From contig JBKPDW010000073.1 in assembly GCA_046728115.1 (NCBI GenBank), positions 1 to 27,815 of the forward strand: 27,815 nt of DNA. Direction: 5' to 3'. Source of the stretch: CAVSWN01 sp046728115. Its GTDB lineage: Bacteria > Acidobacteriota > Vicinamibacteria > Vicinamibacterales > CAVVIG01. The translations under genes were made by a program, and so were the position numbers. Position 1 is the first letter of the stretch. Each line of letters begins with the position of its first letter. Below the pieces are notes generated by a model. It had not been told where the DNA came from. It saw only the letters and a list, made by a program, of their open reading frames with translations, and did not search any database. Positions 14,280-22,976 of the stretch are shown in pieces.

Positions 14280-17200
14280 TCAAAACAGAATCTTGAACGC
14301 GAGCTGGATGTCGCGCGGCAAATTGTTCTGGCTCGTCACCTTCCCGAATGCCGCGCTCGTCGGGTCCGTCGTCGGCGCTGCGAACACCGGGGTGTTGAAG
14401 GCGTTCAGGAATTCCGCATGGAACTGCCCGCGGACGCGATCGCCGAGTCGCACCCGCTTGACTACTGAGATGTCCCACAGCCGCAGTCCCTGCAGGCGAA
14501 GACCAGCCACGCGCGACGGGAAGTAGCGAAGATTATTGGCCAGCCGAATCCGCTGGTCGGCGCGCTGCTTCGCGGGATCGTCCACGCCGTTGGTCTGCAC
14601 CGCGGCGTCGTGGAAGTAGAAACCCGAGATATCGAACACCGGCTGATTCGAATCGACGGCGTAATTCGTCTTCAGCGCGTTCAGGTCGCCGTTGAAGTAG
14701 ATGTTCCGATCGTGGAAGCTGATCGGCCGTCCGCTCTGAAACTGGCCGATTGCCTGGACGCTCCAGCCCCCGACGAGCGCATCCGCCAGCGCGCCCGCAT
14801 CCCCGGCCCAGTGGCGCTCGCGCCCGAACGGGAGCTCCCAGATGCCGCTCAGAGCCAGACGATGCGGCACGTCGAATTCGGACAGGCGGTTTTCGTACTC
14901 GGTGTCAGTGGGGTTCAGCTTGAACACCCGCTCGGTGAACCTCGATCCCGTGTAGGCCGCCAGTAGCGTGTAGCCCGCCGTGAATCGATGCTCGATCTTG
15001 ACCTGCACCGAGTTGTACACGCTCGTGCCGTCGTCGTCGAAGGTGCGCACGTTGCCGAATTGCGGAAACGGGCGGAGCAGCTGCTGACGGGCGATGGTTG
15101 GGCCGTTGAAGCCCGTGCCCGGCAGCAGGCCCTGGAACGGGTTCGGCACGAGCGCGGTGAGATAGTTGATGGTCGCCAGGTCGCGTTCACGGCTCGAAGA
15201 AAGAAAGGTCGCGGGGACGCCGTTCAAATCGATTTCACCGGCCTGGGCGCCGCCGCCCGTCGTCAGGGTGTAGCCCCGGCTGCCCGCGTAGCCCGCCTCG
15301 AGCAACCACTGTCCGGGCAGCTCGTGCTGGACGCTGACCAGATAGCGGACGTTCTGGCCATTCTTGTAGTCGAGCGGCACGAACCGCGTTCCGTTTGCGT
15401 TGTTCAGATCCTGGCCGAGGAACGTGTCGGCCCCGCGCGACGACCCTGACGGATCGACGACGCCATCGGGAAACGGATTGCTCAGCGTCGCGCGGAACGT
15501 CAGACCGTTGTCCAGCGTCGGCACGAGCGGCGTCGTCTGCGAGAACCCGGGCTGGAAATTGCCCGCAATGATGAACGGCACTGTAGACAGGCCAACACCG
15601 CCGCGGACGACCGTCGCGTTATTGAGCTGGTACGCGAAGCCCGCGCGCGGCTCTATGTTGTTTTTGTCGGGATTCCAGAAGCCCGGATGCTCGTCGGTGG
15701 CGAATCGGAGTCCGCCCTGGACGGTAAACGCCGACAGGGGCAGCTCGGGAAGTGGATTCAGCGCGTAGGCGCGACGCGCGTACTCGGCGATGCTTGGCGT
15801 CGCGGTGGGATCGAAGCTCCTCACGTTGCGATTTTCCGAGTCGGTCGTCGCGCCCTCGTACTCGTACCGCACGCCGAGATTGAGCGTCAGCCGATTCGAT
15901 ACCTTCCAGTCGTCCTGCACGAACATGCCGTGATACCAGGTGTAGTTCAAACGCGTCCCGTTCCTGTCGATCGTGCCGCTCGTAGGCACGCCGAGCAGGA
16001 ACGTCGCCATGTCCTGCCCGAACACGCCCGCCGAGTTGTCCTGCGCCCGTGTGAATGCGCTGTTGTTCCGCATCACGTACTCGCCCGCCCTGGCTGCGAG
16101 CTCCTGGCCATATTCGCGGTACATGCGCATGTCGTAGCCGGCGCGGATCGAGTGGCTGCCTCGAATCTTCGTGTAGGTCGGCTGCAACGAGTAAATGCTG
16201 TGCGTCGTCGTTGCTGCGAGCTGATCGCCGAGATCGGTGAACAGATCGAAATCGAAATGGGGGAAGTACTTGATGCCGCCGAACTCCGCGCTGACCGACG
16301 GCGGAAATCCGAGCGAGGCGGGATCGAAGACGCCCTCGTGCTGCCGTACGTTGGGCTCCTGGAAGCGCTGCCACCCGGCGCGGATGTCGAGGACCGAGTT
16401 CGAGCTCATCGTGTAGACGTGGTCGTAGGTCACGCCGTCGTTGATGCGGAAGAGAAAGTTGCCGGTCGGCACGACGCCGTTGACCGTGCCAAAGAATGCG
16501 TTGCGCGACTCCACGCGGTGGTTCCTCGTGTACCGTACGAAGATCTGCTGTTTGTCGGTGAGACGGTGGTCCACGCGCGTCGAGATCGAATAGAAATCGT
16601 CGGTGCGCGGGTTGGTCGAGAAGTAGTTGTTGGTGCCGCCGGCGTCGCCCGGCTGGTTCGGCAGTGGATAGTATTTGAGCGCGGCCGCCGCGATCGGGCT
16701 GATGCGATTGGCCGGAATGACGTTGTTCGGAAACGGCGTGCGGACGACGCGGCCGTTGACGAGCTCCGCGGTGGCGGGATCGTAGATCGTCAGTCCTTGC
16801 GCCAGCATTGCTGAAAAGTCACCGTTGCGCATCGCCTCCGTCGGAACGGTCCGGAGACCGGGCTCTGGGAACTCGTCGTACAGCCACTCGATCGCGCCGA
16901 AGACGAACGTGCGGTTGTGTCCGTCGTAGACGCCCGGCACGCGGACCGCCCCGCCCGCGCTGCCGCCGAACCGCTTGTACCCGAGGCCCGGCTTCGCGCC
17001 GCCGCTTCGATTGACGAAGAAATCAATCGCCGAGAGCGAGTCGTCGCGCAGGTAGTAGTAGCTCTCGCCCTTCAAGGCATTCGTGCCGCTCTTGAGCGTT
17101 ACGTTGACGACGGCGCCCGCGGTGTGGCCGTCGGCCGCGTCGAAGCTGGCGGTGCCGACCTTGAATTCCTGCACGGCACCCGCGGGTGGCACGAACGCCA

Positions 17201-17840
17201 CGCGCGGCACGCCGCTCGCCTTGTTGGCGGTATTCGGCGATCCATCGAGTGTGAACTCGTTGCCTCCGGCGGATCCATCGGCGTTGATGGATGACGTGCC
17301 GGCGTTGTCGAACGGCCGGGAAAACTTCAAGTCGCCGGTGTAGGCGACGCCGGGCACGAGCCGCGCGAGGACGAACGGATTGCCGTCGGACAAGGGCATC
17401 AGCGCGATACGCTTTTCGTCGATCACTTGACCGGCCGAAGCGGACCCGAGATCGAGCAGCGGCGATTGTGCGGTCACGAGAACGGTCTCCTCGACCTGGC
17501 CGACCTCCATGGTGAGATCGAGCACGATCCGGTCGCCGATTCGGATCTCGATGCCGTCGCGGCGCACCTTCTTGAAGCCTGTCAGCTCCACCTCGACGCG
17601 GTAGCTGCCGGCCAGCAGATAGGGGATCGTGTACAGGCCTTCCGTGTTCGTGACAGTCGTCGAAGGGAGGTTCGTCGCGACGTTCGTGGCGGTGACCGTC
17701 ACGCCGGGCAACCGGCCTCCCGAACTGTCGACGATCCGGCCCGTGATGACACCTCGAAAATCCTGCGCCGTCGCGGCGCTCGATGCGATCAGCATGCACA
17801 ACGAGAACACCAGCAATCCTCGCGCGACACACCGGGCCAT
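14280..17840 (-). CDS. Large TonB-dependent receptor (Oar-like) with carboxypeptidase-regulatory domain
   Basis: A 1186-residue outer-membrane protein. The frame extends to 17996, but AAGGGGG lies about 6 nt before ATG 17840, giving the signal peptide MARCVARGLLVFSLCMLIAS and cleavage near AATAQ. An ATG at 17846 in the same frame abuts the site. Domains: carboxypeptidase-regulatory fold (about 30-110; GRIVDSSGGRLPGVTVTATN), plug (about 125-250; IDEKRIALMPLSDGNPF, NEFTLDGSPN), then a very long barrel ending in LAFKILF. The GGNEFTLDG stretch is typical of acidobacterial Oar-like receptors. No SusD, TonB or ExbBD gene is near. Its substrate cannot be read. Its 3' end is 47 bp from that of the kinase gene. 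Confidence 0.92.
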   Translation of the reverse strand: MARCVARGLLVFSLCMLIASSAATAQDFRGVITGRIVDSSGGRLPGVTVTATNVATNLPSTTVTNTEGLYTIPYLLAGSYRVEVELTGFKKVRRDGIEIRIGDRIVLDLTMEVGQVEETVLVTAQSPLLDLGSASAGQVIDEKRIALMPLSDGNPFVLARLVPGVAYTGDLKFSRPFDNAGTSSINADGSAGGNEFTLDGSPNTANKASGVPRVAFVPPAGAVQEFKVGTASFDAADGHTAGAVVNVTLKSGTNALKGESYYYLRDDSLSAIDFFVNRSGGAKPGLGYKRFGGSAGGAVRVPGVYDGHNRTFVFGAIEWLYDEFPEPGLRTVPTEAMRNGDFSAMLAQGLTIYDPATAELVNGRVVRTPFPNNVIPANRISPIAAAALKYYPLPNQPGDAGGTNNYFSTNPRTDDFYSISTRVDHRLTDKQQIFVRYTRNHRVESRNAFFGTVNGVVPTGNFLFRINDGVTYDHVYTMSSNSVLDIRAGWQRFQEPNVRQHEGVFDPASLGFPPSVSAEFGGIKYFPHFDFDLFTDLGDQLAATTTHSIYSLQPTYTKIRGSHSIRAGYDMRMYREYGQELAARAGEYVMRNNSAFTRAQDNSAGVFGQDMATFLLGVPTSGTIDRNGTRLNYTWYHGMFVQDDWKVSNRLTLNLGVRYEYEGATTDSENRNVRSFDPTATPSIAEYARRAYALNPLPELPLSAFTVQGGLRFATDEHPGFWNPDKNNIEPRAGFAYQLNNATVVRGGVGLSTVPFIIAGNFQPGFSQTTPLVPTLDNGLTFRATLSNPFPDGVVDPSGSSRGADTFLGQDLNNANGTRFVPLDYKNGQNVRYLVSVQHELPGQWLLEAGYAGSRGYTLTTGGGAQAGEIDLNGVPATFLSSSRERDLATINYLTALVPNPFQGLLPGTGFNGPTIARQQLLRPFPQFGNVRTFDDDGTSVYNSVQVKIEHRFTAGYTLLAAYTGSRFTERVFKLNPTDTEYENRLSEFDVPHRLALSGIWELPFGRERHWAGDAGALADALVGGWSVQAIGQFQSGRPISFHDRNIYFNGDLNALKTNYAVDSNQPVFDISGFYFHDAAVQTNGVDDPAKQRADQRIRLANNLRYFPSRVAGLRLQGLRLWDISVVKRVRLGDRVRGQFHAEFLNAFNTPVFAAPTTDPTSAAFGKVTSQNNLPRDIQLAFKILF

Positions 17841-17873
17841 TGCCATCCCCCTTGCAAGTGGTGCAATGCGCAG

Positions 17874-17879
17874 ATTATA
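17874..17879 (-). promoter_or_regulatory. -10 element (TATAAT) of TonB receptor 2
   Basis: The minus strand reads a perfect TATAAT at these plus-strand positions, 33 nt before the ATG at 17840. No recognisable -35 lies at 16-18 bp, so either the promoter is weakly conserved or an activator is needed. Confidence 0.5.
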
Positions 17880-17984
17880 GGCGAGCAACTCCGCCGGCCC
17901 GGCATTCGTTTGCAGTCGACTGCGGCCGGTGCGATCATGAGCCGCCAAGTTGTCATGGGTGCGATCTATGGACTGAGGAAGTGC

Positions 17985-18555
17985 ATGACACGGCAAATCG
18001 ATCGGCGGACATTTCTGCTGTCATCTCTCGCGTTCGTCCATTCCGTGCGTGCACAGAGCCTGCCGCTGGAGACCTTTCTTCAGTGGAAGGAAGCGTCTCC
18101 AGCTGTTGACGAGGCTTCGTGATGCGGGCCAGACAGTCAGCACGTATGAGGGGGCGCGCGCGCACGAAGAACGATTCAGGCAATTCGGTGATCGACTCGA
18201 TGACGTGGCGACACTGGTTCGCGAGGGTCTGACGATCAGTGAATCGCAGTACTCGGCGGCGAAACAATTTATCGGTGCATGCCGCGCCACCATGACCGAT
18301 ATGTTCCAGGCCACGCCCGTCATTCTTGTGCCGGCGGCTCCAGGTCCGGCGCCCTCGGGGTTGTCGTCGACGGGCGATCCTCGGATGAATTATCCCTGGA
18401 CTGCGTTGGGGACGCCGGCCATCTCAATTCCAATGGCAGTTACGAACGGATTGCCATTGGGCCAGCAGCTCACGGCCAATCGCGGCGACGATGCGCGCCT
18501 CCTTCGAACAGCTGTATCGGTGGAACGGTCGCTGGGCTTCCATCTGAGCAGGTAG
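17985..18555 (+). pseudogene. Internally deleted, frameshifted amidase-signature family gene
   Basis: ATG 17985 follows a GAGGA site and opens a 45-codon frame with a Tat-type leader (MTRQIDRRTFLLSSLAF) and a typical amidase beginning (QSLPLETFLQWKEASP), ending at TGA 18120-18122. In another frame, from about 18090 to TAG 18555, lies the last third of an amidase: YEGARAHEERFRQFGDRL, VILVPAAPGPAPSGLS, then MNYPWTALGTPAISIPM and GLPLGQQL. The central 250 or so residues, with the catalytic Ser-cisSer-Lys region, are absent. The two ends are fused by a deletion and a frame change, so no active enzyme can be made. The 3' part retains a good amidase sequence, which suggests a fairly recent event. 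Partial expression of either piece cannot be excluded. Confidence 0.8.
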
Positions 18556-18581
18556 GAGGCACTTGGCATTAAGCCGTCCAG

Positions 18582-18600
18582 CATCGTGTAGCATACGATG
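18582..18600. repeat. Short inverted repeat in the gap after the amidase remnant
   Basis: CATCGT (18582-18587) and ACGATG (18595-18600) are separated by GTAGCAT. The 256-bp gap 18556-18811 otherwise holds only the possible -10 at 18779. Its role is unclear; a six-base arm may be chance. Confidence 0.25.
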
Positions 18601-18778
18601 GCAGCGCGATCGTGAGATCCGTTCGGGCGCGTGTCAGAGCCGATCTTGTTCAGCCCAGAGAACGTGAGGGCGCACAGCATGTGACGGTAACGCAATCGGC
18701 AAGTTCCGACCCGCTCGATGCCGAGATCCGCCCGGCCGTCGCTGTCCACGACGAGTAGCCCCGGAGCTCGCCGGGCGG

Positions 18779-18784
18779 TATCAT
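18779..18784 (+). promoter_or_regulatory. Possible -10 element (TATCAT) of the gene at 18812
   Basis: TATCAT lies 27 nt before the ATG at 18812, the same range as the other -10 candidates in this window. No -35 match was found. Confidence 0.3.
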
Positions 18785-18811
18785 CGTGCTGCCCACAATC
18801 TGGAGGGACGA

Positions 18812-19786
18812 ATGCGCCGACACATCGGGCTCGCCCTTGTGGTGGTCACCACGTCCGCTGGCGCCACGGTCATCGCGCAATCGGCCACCACGCCAAAAGC
18901 GTGGACACCGCAGAAAACCGCCGACGGTCAACCCGATCTGCAGGGTGTGTGGACCAACGCGACGCTCACGCCGTTCGAGCGTCCGGCGACGCTCGGCGAC
19001 AAGGCATTTCTGACTGAAGCGGAGGCCGCTCAGATCGAGAAGCGCGCCGCGATCAGCCGCGAAGATGAGGCGCCGCCGCGCGCCGGCGACGTCGGCAACT
19101 ACAACCAGTTCTGGTTCGATTCCGGTGAGCACGTCGTCTCGACGCGGCGCACGTCGCTCGTCATCGATCCGCCGGACGGCCGTGTGCCAGTGCGCCCCGA
19201 CGCAGAAGCGCGCCGCGACGACGCCAGCGCGCATCAGGGCGACTCATACGAGTTCATGAGCGTCTGGGATCGCTGCATCACGCGCGGCGTGCCAGGCGGC
19301 ATGTTTCCGGCCGGGTACAACAACGCGTACCAGATCGTGCAGTCGCCTGGTTACGTGGTGATCCACTACGAGATGATTCACGAAGGACGGATCATTCCGC
19401 TCGACGGCCGTCCGCATGTGCCGTCGCACGTGCGCGCGTGGAACGGCGATCCGCGCGGCCGCTGGGACGGCAACACCCTCGTCGTCGACACGACGAATTA
19501 CAACGACAAGGGCTGGATCACGACGGCGGCGGCAGGCGGACGCATCAAAGGCATCCGCCAATCCGAGTCGCTTCACCTCGTCGAGCGTTTCACGCGGATC
19601 GACAAGGACACGATCGAGTACGAGGCGACCATCGACGATCCAACGACGTTCACTAAGCCGTGGACAGTCGCGATTCCGCTGCACCGCAATGCGGAGTACC
19701 GCCTCTACGAGTACGCGTGCCACGAAGGCAACCGCGCGGTCGAAGGCGTCCTCCGCGGCGCGCGCGCGCAGGAGAAAGAGAAGTAA
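18812..19786 (+). CDS. Secreted protein of unknown function, acidobacterial 'DGQPDLQGVW' type
   Basis: A 324-residue protein; ATG 18812 has GGAGGGA directly upstream. Residues 1-23 are a signal peptide (MRRHIGLALVVVTTSAGATV, cleavage near VIAQ). The mature part starts with a Pro/Thr-rich stretch and the motif KTADGQPDLQGVW, common at the start of exported proteins in Acidobacteria that lack an assigned function. It then shows SVWDRCITRGVPGGMFP, DPRGRWDGNTLVVDTTNYND and a C-terminal YEYACHEGN. The many Trp, Asp and Gly residues and the segments resembling beta-strands suggest a beta-rich fold. There are few cysteines and no CxxCH haem site. It converges with a dihaem cytochrome 15 bp away. I do not recognise an enzyme family. 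Confidence 0.8.
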   Translation: MRRHIGLALVVVTTSAGATVIAQSATTPKAWTPQKTADGQPDLQGVWTNATLTPFERPATLGDKAFLTEAEAAQIEKRAAISREDEAPPRAGDVGNYNQFWFDSGEHVVSTRRTSLVIDPPDGRVPVRPDAEARRDDASAHQGDSYEFMSVWDRCITRGVPGGMFPAGYNNAYQIVQSPGYVVIHYEMIHEGRIIPLDGRPHVPSHVRAWNGDPRGRWDGNTLVVDTTNYNDKGWITTAAAGGRIKGIRQSESLHLVERFTRIDKDTIEYEATIDDPTTFTKPWTVAIPLHRNAEYRLYEYACHEGNRAVEGVLRGARAQEKEK

Positions 19787-19801
19787 ATTCGCCGCAGCTT
19801 C

Positions 19802-20812
19802 TCAGCGGCGCTCCGCGCTCGACGCCGCACGCGGCGGCAGCAGCGACGACACGTAGGCGGCGATGTTCACGAGATCCTCGTCGCCGAGTTTGGCGACAAC
19901 GGGCTTCATCAACTCGGCCCACTCGCCGTGGCGCGCGCCGGTCTGCATGTCGTACATCTGCCGGACCAGATAGCTCGGTGAGCGGCCGGCAATTCCCGGT
20001 ACCGGCCCGAGGCCCTTCAGATCGGCGCCATGACAGGTGGCGCACTCCACGGTTTTGCCGCCGCCGTTGCGCGCCAGCGTTTCGCCCTTCTTGATGCTGC
20101 CGACCGGGGTGTACGCTATGAAACCGGAGCGCGGGTCGCGCAGGATCTCGGTGCGCTCGGGATTCTCGGGCGTCTCGATGATGCGCGTGCCGATGGGTTC
20201 CTTCTCGCCGCCTTCGACGGGAATCCAGATGCCGCCTCGACTCACCATCTTCGGCACCGTGCTCGTCTCGACGACGCGGATCCAGGGCGTCCATGGCATC
20301 GCGCCGAAATACTGAGCGGCCTCCTTGATCTCCTCCGGCGTCATCGCTTTCGCATACGCGATCATCAGGTTCGTGTTCGCCTTCCGCGGCTCCGCGCTTT
20401 TCCGCAGCCCATCCTTGAAATCGTTCATCGTCTGGATGAAGTAGGAGACCGGCAGGCCGGCAACGCCGGCGTTCTCCTGGCGCCCCTTGCCGTTCGGATA
20501 GTGGCAGAGGCCGCACGCGCGGACGTCGGGGCGCTTGCCGTGCGCGACGATCTCGGGCATTGCCGGGTGATCGCCGGGGAACCAGTCAGCCGGACCGAAC
20601 CCGTCCGAGATCTGCTGGCGAGTGAAGGTCAGCGTGCTGCCCGGCAACTGCTTTGGCGACGTGTCCGGCGCCGCGGCGGGCGCGGCCGTGCCACTGGGCG
20701 GAGGGAGCGGAATCGCGTACGCCCAGTCGGGCATCGACGCGGCAGCTCGAGGCCACGCCGATGCGGCACTCCACACCACTCCGAACACGGCGACGACAAC
20801 AAACTGGCGCAT
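19802..20812 (-). CDS. Exported dihaem c-type cytochrome
   Basis: A 336-residue protein; ATG 20812 is preceded by GAGGAGG at about 7 nt, which overrides a longer open frame. A signal peptide (about 1-25) is followed by a Pro/Ala-rich segment. There are two class I haem sites: Cys100-His104 (CGLCH) and Cys257-His261 (CATCH). Each is followed by a cytochrome-c helix pattern, the second with YLVRQMYDMQTGARHG and KLGDEDLVNIAAYVSSL, like the c4/dihaem type. Between the haems lies about 150 residues including MPWTPWIRVVETSTVP, an insert that may contact a partner. It probably carries electrons in the periplasm. No dehydrogenase is adjacent; the nearest in this window is the PQQ enzyme 17 kb away. 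Confidence 0.88.
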   Translation of the reverse strand: MRQFVVVAVFGVVWSAASAWPRAAASMPDWAYAIPLPPPSGTAAPAAAPDTSPKQLPGSTLTFTRQQISDGFGPADWFPGDHPAMPEIVAHGKRPDVRACGLCHYPNGKGRQENAGVAGLPVSYFIQTMNDFKDGLRKSAEPRKANTNLMIAYAKAMTPEEIKEAAQYFGAMPWTPWIRVVETSTVPKMVSRGGIWIPVEGGEKEPIGTRIIETPENPERTEILRDPRSGFIAYTPVGSIKKGETLARNGGGKTVECATCHGADLKGLGPVPGIAGRSPSYLVRQMYDMQTGARHGEWAELMKPVVAKLGDEDLVNIAAYVSSLLPPRAASSAERR

Positions 20813-20846
20813 GGAACGCCTCCTCTCTACTGCGTGATCGTTCGCA

Positions 20847-20852
20847 ATTCTA
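20847..20852 (-). promoter_or_regulatory. Possible -10 element (TAGAAT) of the dihaem cytochrome gene
   Basis: On the minus strand TAGAAT (five of six consensus bases) lies 34 nt before the ATG at 20812. No -35 match was seen. Confidence 0.4.
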
Positions 20853-21064
20853 GAACGCGGTCCGCCGTGCGCGCTCCGCGTGCGTCCCTCGAAGACCCGT
20901 CCGCGCCACGACATCGATCGTCCGGTCCGGGAGCTCCCGGCGTCACGCCGCCAGCTCGGCGGAGGCGGCAGCGCGCGAGCGTTCCCAGATGAGTGCAGCG
21001 CGGATCAGCAGAGCCGACCCGTGCTGATTATGCCCTCAATCGAGGCGCCGATCACCGAGACAGC

Positions 21065-21082
21065 TGACCACGCACGTGGTCA
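21065..21082. promoter_or_regulatory. Operator-like inverted repeat upstream of the glycosyltransferase operon
   Basis: TGACCACG-CA-CGTGGTCA is a perfect 8+2+8 palindrome, 76 bp before the ATG at 21159. The size and symmetry fit a dimeric helix-turn-helix regulator. The regulator is not identifiable from this window. Confidence 0.45.
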
Positions 21083-21158
21083 CGTACTGCCGCGCAGGGA
21101 CATTCGCGCGGCTCCGCATGTCATCGGTACGGTGAGGTAGCATACGTGCCACCGCCGC

Positions 21159-22976
21159 ATGGCTTCGCGCAATCACGCGCTGGTAGCAATCGCCGCGCTG
21201 GCGCTGATCACTGGCGTGCTCGGTTTCTGGCGCCTGTCCGATGCGCCGATCTTTCTTGGGCGCGACGAAGTATTCGTCGGCCTGTCGGGTCACGCGCTGG
21301 CAACAACGGGCCGGGACCTCCAGGGGCACTTCTTTCCGTTGTTTGTCTATTCGACGGTGCACGGCAACTGGTGGCCGCCGATTCTGCCGTACGCAATTGC
21401 ACTCGTCCTGAAGCTCGTACCGCTCTCCGAGGCCGCCGTCCGTGCACCGATGGCGCTTGCCGCGATCGTCACCGTCATCGCGGTGTTTTTCGCCGGCCGA
21501 TCGATCTTCGAGCGGCCGGCCAGTGCGTGGATCTCTGCGCTCGTGCTGGCCCTGGCGCCGCTGCAGATCATCGAGAGCCGCTTTGCGAACGACACCGGCC
21601 TGCCCGCGATGTTTGCGGCAGGGTGGGCGCTGGCCGCGCTGAGTTATTTCCGCCGCGCTGCCGTATGGAAATTGGCCGCAGCCGGGGCCGTGCTCGGAAC
21701 CGGCTGCTTCAGCTACGTCGGGGCGGCTCCGTTGATGCCGCTGTACGCCGCGGTCACGTTGACTGCTTTGTGGATGCGGCGCGCCCGCCCGATCTGCTAC
21801 GTGGCGGTGTTCGCCGGGTTTGCAGTCCCGGTGCTGCTGGGCGCGGCGTGGCTCGTACGACACCCGGGTGTGATCGAAACGACGTTCCTGCACTATCAGA
21901 ACGAGCAGTTCGCAAATCTCGATCGGTCGGCACTCCGCGGCTTGTCGACGACGCGACGGCTGGCCGGCGTCGCGAGCCTCTACCTGCAGTTCTGGAACCC
22001 GCGCGTCCTCTTCATGCACGGCGCGCCGTGGTTGATGCATTCCACTGGCCGCGCCGGAGTTCTGCTGGTAGCGATCGTCGGTGTGTTGCTCGTCGGTTTC
22101 GTCCGCACTGCAGCTCGGGCTGCCCGCGACCCGCAAGCGCTCCTTCTGGTGGCTGGATTCCTCCTCGCGCCCGTACCCGCCAGCCTCGTCGACATCGACG
22201 AACACACGGCGCTGTACGCGACATGGCGGGCCATCGCGATCCTTCCGTTCGGCGCGCTGCTCACAGGCGCCGGCGCTGAATATCTGATGGGCCGGGCAGA
22301 CGGATGGACGTGGAAGCTGGCGGTGGCTGCCGTTCTCGCGGCGCCTCTGGCGCTGATGGTCTCGTACGGCGAATCGCTGACGCATCGCCGTCCGATGACT
22401 GCGTGTCTGATTGCAGCCGCGATTGCCTCGATCTGGTCGATAGCCAACGCCAGGCCCCGCCGCGTCCTGCCGCCGATATTCATTGCTCTGGCGGTCGCGG
22501 CGCTGCTGCAGTTCCAGGATTTCTACGCCGACTACCTGACCGCCTACCAGGAGCGGTTCGTAGCCGAGACCGACGGCAACGTGCGCGATGCGCTCGAGGC
22601 CGTGATCGATCGATCGCCGCCCGCCGCGCCGGGACGGCAGCGGGCAGCGCCCGCCGTGTATCTGGGATTTCGCCTCGGCGTCGGCGACTGGGGCGGCTAC
22701 TATTGGCGGTTCTACGTCCACAAGCGCCGCCGCGAAGACCTGCTCGCCCGAACGATCAACGATACGGATGCCAGCCGATTCGACGAGCAGTGGATTTGCC
22801 ATCTACCTGGCGAAAGCGTGCTCGCGACGCGGATTGGCGTGGACCGCGCAACGGATGCTCGAATTCAGTCGATGATTGCGCGCCGCGAGGTGGTGCTCGA
22901 CGCGCTCGTCGGCGCCGTGCATGGACGCCCGACCTATTGGCTGCTGGAGACGACGGGATCATGCTCGACGGAATGA
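21159..22976 (+). CDS. GT-C fold membrane glycosyltransferase, family 39/ArnT-like
   Basis: A 605-residue polytopic membrane protein with about 11-12 hydrophobic helices over residues 8-475 and a C-terminal soluble part (about 480-605). The first extracytoplasmic loop carries the GT-C Asp-Glu signature at 36-37 (FLGRDEVFVGLSGHALATTG), the expected metal and sugar-lipid binding site of PMT/ArnT-type enzymes that use polyprenyl-phosphate sugars. The segment after it (HFFPLFVYSTVHGNWW) also fits this family. There is no good ribosome site before ATG 21159 and the nearest -10-like hexamer is 14 nt away, so the leader may be very short. It is first in an operon with two small coupled membrane proteins, overlapping the next by 16 bp. 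The acceptor (protein, lipid or exopolysaccharide) is unknown. Confidence 0.82.
   Translation: MASRNHALVAIAALALITGVLGFWRLSDAPIFLGRDEVFVGLSGHALATTGRDLQGHFFPLFVYSTVHGNWWPPILPYAIALVLKLVPLSEAAVRAPMALAAIVTVIAVFFAGRSIFERPASAWISALVLALAPLQIIESRFANDTGLPAMFAAGWALAALSYFRRAAVWKLAAAGAVLGTGCFSYVGAAPLMPLYAAVTLTALWMRRARPICYVAVFAGFAVPVLLGAAWLVRHPGVIETTFLHYQNEQFANLDRSALRGLSTTRRLAGVASLYLQFWNPRVLFMHGAPWLMHSTGRAGVLLVAIVGVLLVGFVRTAARAARDPQALLLVAGFLLAPVPASLVDIDEHTALYATWRAIAILPFGALLTGAGAEYLMGRADGWTWKLAVAAVLAAPLALMVSYGESLTHRRPMTACLIAAAIASIWSIANARPRRVLPPIFIALAVAALLQFQDFYADYLTAYQERFVAETDGNVRDALEAVIDRSPPAAPGRQRAAPAVYLGFRLGVGDWGGYYWRFYVHKRRREDLLARTINDTDASRFDEQWICHLPGESVLATRIGVDRATDARIQSMIARREVVLDALVGAVHGRPTYWLLETTGSCSTE

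Larger units (their letters stand above)
20813..21158. other. 346-bp divergent intergenic region
   Basis: No convincing coding frame is present between the cytochrome (minus) and the glycosyltransferase (plus). It holds the cytochrome -10 candidate, a perfect 14-bp palindrome CCGGGAGCTCCCGG (20927-20940) followed by a small CCGCC/GGCGG stem, and a stronger operator-like inverted repeat at 21065-21082. A TAGCAT hexamer at 21139-21144 lies only 14 nt before the glycosyltransferase ATG. Confidence 0.5.

Noticed and set aside
17841..17996. Longer N-terminus for TonB receptor 2
   Set aside because: The extra residues would bury the signal peptide, and a good ribosome site plus TATAAT lie inside the extension.
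21036..22802. 588-codon open frame on the minus strand
   Set aside because: It is antisense to the glycosyltransferase, Arg/Gln/Asp-rich and low in hydrophobic residues, with no recognisable motif.
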